A stretch of 8,039 nucleotides of DNA from Hyphomicrobiales bacterium. Its GTDB lineage: Bacteria; Pseudomonadota; Alphaproteobacteria; Rhizobiales; Aestuariivirgaceae. Positions 5,635 through 8,039 of this stretch are shown here, piece by piece (the stretch's first letter is position 1; each line of letters begins with the position of its first letter). The stretch is from assembly GCA_014380505.1 (NCBI GenBank), contig JACMJT010000424.1:1-8039 (forward strand), read 5' to 3'. The notes below the pieces were generated by a model, which made no database searches, was not told the origin of the DNA, and saw only the letters and a program-made list of their open reading frames with translations. The position numbers and the translations under genes are program-made.

Positions 5635-6456
5635 ATGACCATTGAATTACGCGGCACCCTGGTGCTTGTCGGCGCAGGCAAGATGGGCGGCGCTATGCTG
5701 GAGGGCTGGCTCAAGAGCGGCGCCGATCCAAAAAAGATCGTGGCACTCGATCCCTCCCCGCCCCCCGAAGTAAAGACGCTCATCGAAAAAGCCGCCGTGA
5801 GGTGGAATCCCGCGATTGCAAGCATCACCGATGCCGAAGTCATCATCGTCGCATTGAAACCGCAGGCCATGGAAGACGTGCTGCCCGGTGTCATCACGCT
5901 GGGCGCATCAAAGCCGCTCATAATTTCGGTTGCCGCGGGCAAGACCATCGCCTCCTTCGAGCGCCACTTCGGCAACACCGCGGCCATCATCCGCACCATC
6001 CCCAATACGCCCGCCGCCGTAGGCCGTGGGATCACCGCCATGGCCGCCAACCCCCATGTCTCCCCTGCGCAACTACAACTCGCCCGCGCCTTGCTCTCGG
6101 CCGTAGGCGAGGTGGTGACGGTTGACAGTGAGGCGATGATCGATGCCGCGACCGCAGTTTCGGGCTCAGGCCCCGCCTATGTGTTCTATCTGACCGAATG
6201 CCTCGCCGCCGCCGGCGCCAAGGCAGGCCTTCCCGCCGCTCTCGCCATGCAATTGGCCCGCGCCACCGTGGCGGGTGCCGGTGAATTGATGCGCCTCTCC
6301 GGCCAGCCCGCGGCAACCCTTCGCGAAAACGTCACCTCGTTCAAGGGCACAACCCATGCCGCTTTGGAAGTATTGATGGCCGATAACGGCATGCAGCCGC
6401 TCTTCGACGAGGCCATCGCGGCGGCAACCAAGCGCTCGCGCGAACTGGCGAGCTAA
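5635..6456 (+). CDS. proC: Pyrroline-5-carboxylate reductase ProC
   Basis: ProC reduces 1-pyrroline-5-carboxylate to L-proline with NAD(P)H in the cytoplasm, the last step of proline synthesis from glutamate. The 273-residue protein has the Rossmann loop GAGKMGG (13-19), ALKPQ (73-77), the conserved RTIPNTPAAVG (120-130) and the C-terminal dimer/active-site segment SGSGPAYVFYLTECLAAAG (176-194). The usual SPGGTT substrate loop reads SFKGTT (235-240); the catalytic-region Thr pair is kept, but Pro-Gly is replaced by Phe-Lys. Length is typical and the ATG places the nucleotide-binding strand correctly. A repeat element abuts the start codon and probably supplies the ribosome-binding site. csaA follows after 4 bp and is probably co-transcribed. 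Confidence 0.96.
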   Translation: MTIELRGTLVLVGAGKMGGAMLEGWLKSGADPKKIVALDPSPPPEVKTLIEKAAVRWNPAIASITDAEVIIVALKPQAMEDVLPGVITLGASKPLIISVAAGKTIASFERHFGNTAAIIRTIPNTPAAVGRGITAMAANPHVSPAQLQLARALLSAVGEVVTVDSEAMIDAATAVSGSGPAYVFYLTECLAAAGAKAGLPAALAMQLARATVAGAGELMRLSGQPAATLRENVTSFKGTTHAALEVLMADNGMQPLFDEAIAAATKRSRELAS

Positions 6457-6460
6457 GCCC

Positions 6461-6796
6461 ATGACGATTTCCTACGACGATTTTCAGAGAGTCGAAATCC
6501 GCGTCGGCACCATCGTGGCGGTTGATCCATTCCCCGAAGCGCGCAAGCCCGCCTATAAGCTGAAGATTGATTTCGGCACGCCGTTGGGTATCAAGAAATC
6601 CTCGGCCCAGATCACTAAGTACTACACGGCTGAAACACTGCTGGGCCGCCAGGTCGCTGCCGTCGTGAATTTCCCGCCGCGCCAGATCGGCCCCTTCATG
6701 TCGGAGGTGCTGACGTTGGGGTTCCCCGATCCCGATGGGGAAGTTGTGCTCGCCGCCGTCGAACGCCCCGTGCCCAACGGCGGCCGGCTGTTTTAG
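6461..6796 (+). CDS. csaA: tRNA-binding protein, CsaA family
   Basis: This 111-residue protein is a stand-alone tRNA-binding OB-fold domain like B. subtilis CsaA and the C-terminal domain of methionyl-tRNA synthetase. Characteristic segments are FQRVEIRVGTIVAVDPFPEA (8-27), RKPAYKLKIDFG (28-39), GIKKSSAQITKYY (43-55), LLGRQVAAVVNFPPRQIG (60-77), SEVLTLGF (81-88) and PNGGRLF at the C-terminus. CsaA forms homodimers, binds tRNA in vitro and has been proposed as a secretion chaperone; the physiological role is unsettled. It is full length and starts 4 bp after the proC stop with only a weak upstream site (GGCGAG, 6448-6453), suggesting re-initiation after proC. Confidence 0.93.
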   Translation: MTISYDDFQRVEIRVGTIVAVDPFPEARKPAYKLKIDFGTPLGIKKSSAQITKYYTAETLLGRQVAAVVNFPPRQIGPFMSEVLTLGFPDPDGEVVLAAVERPVPNGGRLF

Positions 6797-6839
6797 ACGC
6801 CACATACGTTGTAACTGTGATCAGCCACGCGGCTGGAAT

Positions 6840-6843
6840 GGAG
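6840..6843 (+). promoter_or_regulatory. Ribosome-binding site setting the FosX start
   Basis: GGAG lies 6 bp before the ATG at 6850. The alternative in-frame starts GTG 6817 and ATG 6838 lack such a site and lie before the residues where FosX proteins begin (MIxGLSHMT). Confidence 0.7.
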
Positions 6844-6849
6844 ATCGCC

Positions 6850-7335
6850 ATGATTCAGGGCCTTAGCCATATGACTTTCATCGTTCGCGATCTGGATCGC
6901 ATGGAAACAATATTGGTGAATGTGCTGGGCGCCCGCAAGGTCTATGACAGTGGCGGCGAGACATACTCCCTTTCACGCGAGCGTTTCTTGATCGCCGGAG
7001 GCGGACCCGGAGATGCCGATGCCCCTTCGCCCCTGTGGATTGTGATCATGGAAGGCGAAAGCTTGCCTTCACGGACCTACAACCATGTTGCATTCAAGAT
7101 CGCCGGCGCGGAGTATGAGCAGGCATTGATGAAAGTCCGGGACCTTGGCCTCCATGTGCGCGAGTCCCGCAGCCGGGTCGAGGGTGAAGGCCGGTCGATT
7201 TACTTCCATGACGAGGACAATCACCTCTTCGAACTCCACACGGGAACACTGGGTGAGCGGCTTGCCCGCTATATGGCGGACAAGACGGTAATTCCCGGGA
7301 GTGACAGATTGGCTAGGACGAACGGAAACACGTAG
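6850..7335 (+). CDS. fosX: FosX-type fosfomycin epoxide hydrolase homologue (VOC family)
   Basis: This is a glyoxalase/VOC-fold protein closest to FosX, a Mn(II)-dependent hydrolase that opens the epoxide of fosfomycin with water. The first 134 residues align by eye with Listeria FosX: metal ligands H7, H79 and E128, and the catalytic Glu E44 (in SLSREKF-like SLSRERF, 40-46), are all present. RTYNHVAF (75-82) and EGEGRSIYF (111-119) match closely. Two differences are visible: a roughly 10-residue Gly/Asp/Pro-rich insertion (about 50-61) between two strands, and a C-terminal extension to 161 residues against about 133-140. The Mesorhizobium loti FosX is described as a weak, promiscuous enzyme conferring little resistance, so strong resistance should not be assumed here. 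It lies 53 bp after csaA and abuts the PPOX gene, with no mobile-element signs. Confidence 0.87.
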   Translation: MIQGLSHMTFIVRDLDRMETILVNVLGARKVYDSGGETYSLSRERFLIAGGGPGDADAPSPLWIVIMEGESLPSRTYNHVAFKIAGAEYEQALMKVRDLGLHVRESRSRVEGEGRSIYFHDEDNHLFELHTGTLGERLARYMADKTVIPGSDRLARTNGNT

Positions 7336-7950
7336 ATGAGCATTGTCACCACACTTGCCGAACTGGAGCATATTTACTCCGCAACGCCAACGCTCGCCTC
7401 TCTTGCGAAAGAGGTGGGCTTCATCTCGCCCCATTACCGAAAGCTCATCGAATCCTCGCCCTTCGCCGTACTTGCAACCATGGGTCCCGAGGGCCTCGAT
7501 TGCAGCCCGCGCGGCGACAGGCCGGGGTTCGTTCGCATCCAGGACGAGCGCACGCTGGTTATGCCGGACCGGCACGGCAACAACCGTATCGACAGTCTCC
7601 GCAACATTCTGCGCGATCCCCGCGTGGCGCTGCTTTTCCTTATTCCGGGATCGGGAACGACCTTCCGGGTGAACGGCAAGGCGGTGATTTCGGCCGATCC
7701 CGATCTGCTCGCTTCCTTCGCCGTCGATGGCAAGCCGCCGTGCACCGCCCTTGTGATCACGGTGGAGGCGGCCTACTTCCAATGCGCGCGGGCCATCATA
7801 AGGTCCGGCCTTTGGGACGCCACGCGCCATGTCGATGCGTCCGCCATTCCAACGCCCGGCGATATTCTCGAGGCCCTTTCAAAATCCGAAATCGACGGCC
7901 ACGTCTATGACGTGGAATGGCCGGCGCGCGCTTCCAAGACGCTGTGGTGA
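7336..7950 (+). CDS. PPOX-fold FMN-binding flavoprotein (MSMEG_1061/DR_2398-type)
   Basis: This 204-residue protein has the split-barrel fold of the pyridoxamine 5'-phosphate oxidase superfamily. Visible features are PFAVLATMGPEGLDCSPRGD (42-61), DRHGNNRIDSL (78-88), DPRVALLFLIPG (94-105), TFRVNGKAVI (109-118) and the C-terminal FQCARAIIRSGLW (148-160), which place it in the subgroup of probable FMN-dependent enzymes (COG3576) rather than true PdxH. Members probably bind FMN or a related flavin as homodimers, but the substrate is not known. The ATG follows the fosX TAG directly, with GGAA 8 bp upstream inside the fosX 3' end, so the two are almost certainly co-translated from one message. The gene ends 5 bp before the stop of the convergent gene on the other strand. 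Confidence 0.88.
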   Translation: MSIVTTLAELEHIYSATPTLASLAKEVGFISPHYRKLIESSPFAVLATMGPEGLDCSPRGDRPGFVRIQDERTLVMPDRHGNNRIDSLRNILRDPRVALLFLIPGSGTTFRVNGKAVISADPDLLASFAVDGKPPCTALVITVEAAYFQCARAIIRSGLWDATRHVDASAIPTPGDILEALSKSEIDGHVYDVEWPARASKTLW

Positions 7951-7955
7951 GAACT

Positions 7956-8039
7956 CTAACCCGCCCCGTAGATAATCGGAAACCAGTCCTCGCGCAGTTT
8001 TTGACCCGACTTCATATTGTGTCCGGGATAGGGCGGAGA
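7956..8039 (-). CDS. C-terminal fragment of an unidentified protein
   Basis: The minus strand is open from the window edge to a TAG at 7958-7956, encoding 27 residues ending KLREDWFPIIYGAG. The placement, 5 bp from the convergent PPOX stop, and normal-looking amino-acid content suggest the end of a real gene. I do not recognise the family, and 27 residues are too few to assign one. No terminator is visible between the convergent genes. Confidence 0.5.
   Translation of the reverse strand, partial: SPPYPGHNMKSGQKLREDWFPIIYGAG

Noticed and set aside
6817..6849. Longer FosX starting at GTG 6817 or ATG 6838
   Set aside because: FosX proteins begin at the MIxGLSH segment, and the GGAG at 6840-6843 is correctly spaced for the ATG at 6850.
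6850..7335. Recently acquired antibiotic-resistance gene
   Set aside because: No IS, integron or composition shift is visible; base and codon use resemble the neighbours, and FosX homologues are native in rhizobial chromosomes.
7069..7830. A 253-codon minus-strand open frame opposite fosX and the PPOX gene
   Set aside because: It spans two well-supported genes on the other strand and has shadow-like composition with no recognisable motif.

Overview
The window looks like ordinary core chromosome from a GC-rich alphaproteobacterium, most likely of the order Hyphomicrobiales (Rhizobiales). I base this on the gene set and its order, which I recognise from that group: lgt, a MidA/NDUFAF7-type methyltransferase and pgeF in one operon; ubiK divergent from lgt; and a YbjN-domain gene before proC and csaA. 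I cannot name a genus. No rRNA, tRNA, CRISPR array, transposase, prophage or plasmid gene is visible.

Left part, minus strand (1-4317). Five genes run leftward with almost no space between them: lgt, a SAM-dependent methyltransferase, pgeF, an M24-fold protein and a small lipoprotein that runs off the window. Lgt/methyltransferase and methyltransferase/pgeF overlap by 4 bp each, and the later gaps are 8 and 3 bp, so this is very probably one transcript. The first gene makes the enzyme that acylates lipoproteins and the last visible gene encodes a lipoprotein. By my alignment the M24 protein has lost the usual metal ligands.

Centre (4318-5634). A 66-bp divergent region separates lgt from ubiK (ubiquinone-biosynthesis accessory factor), followed by a YbjN-domain protein. 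The two gaps here each hold a compact inverted-repeat element. One (4671-4757, 87 bp) has 9-bp perfect terminal inverted repeats and internal palindromes. The other (5499-5634, 136 bp) ends on the base before the proC start codon and carries the likely proC ribosome-binding site in its right arm. In both, the two hairpins have different stem sequences but keep their pairing and complementary loops.

Right part, plus strand (5635-7950). proC (last step of proline synthesis) is followed 4 bp later by csaA (small tRNA-binding OB-fold protein). After 53 bp come a FosX-type fosfomycin hydrolase homologue with all predicted metal and catalytic residues, and directly abutting it a PPOX-fold flavoprotein. 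The last 84 bases hold the C-terminus of an unidentified gene arriving from the opposite strand.

I found no clear new biological system. The points most worth a second look are the repeat that supplies the proC ribosome-binding site, the probable M24 pseudo-peptidase, and the loop insertion in FosX.
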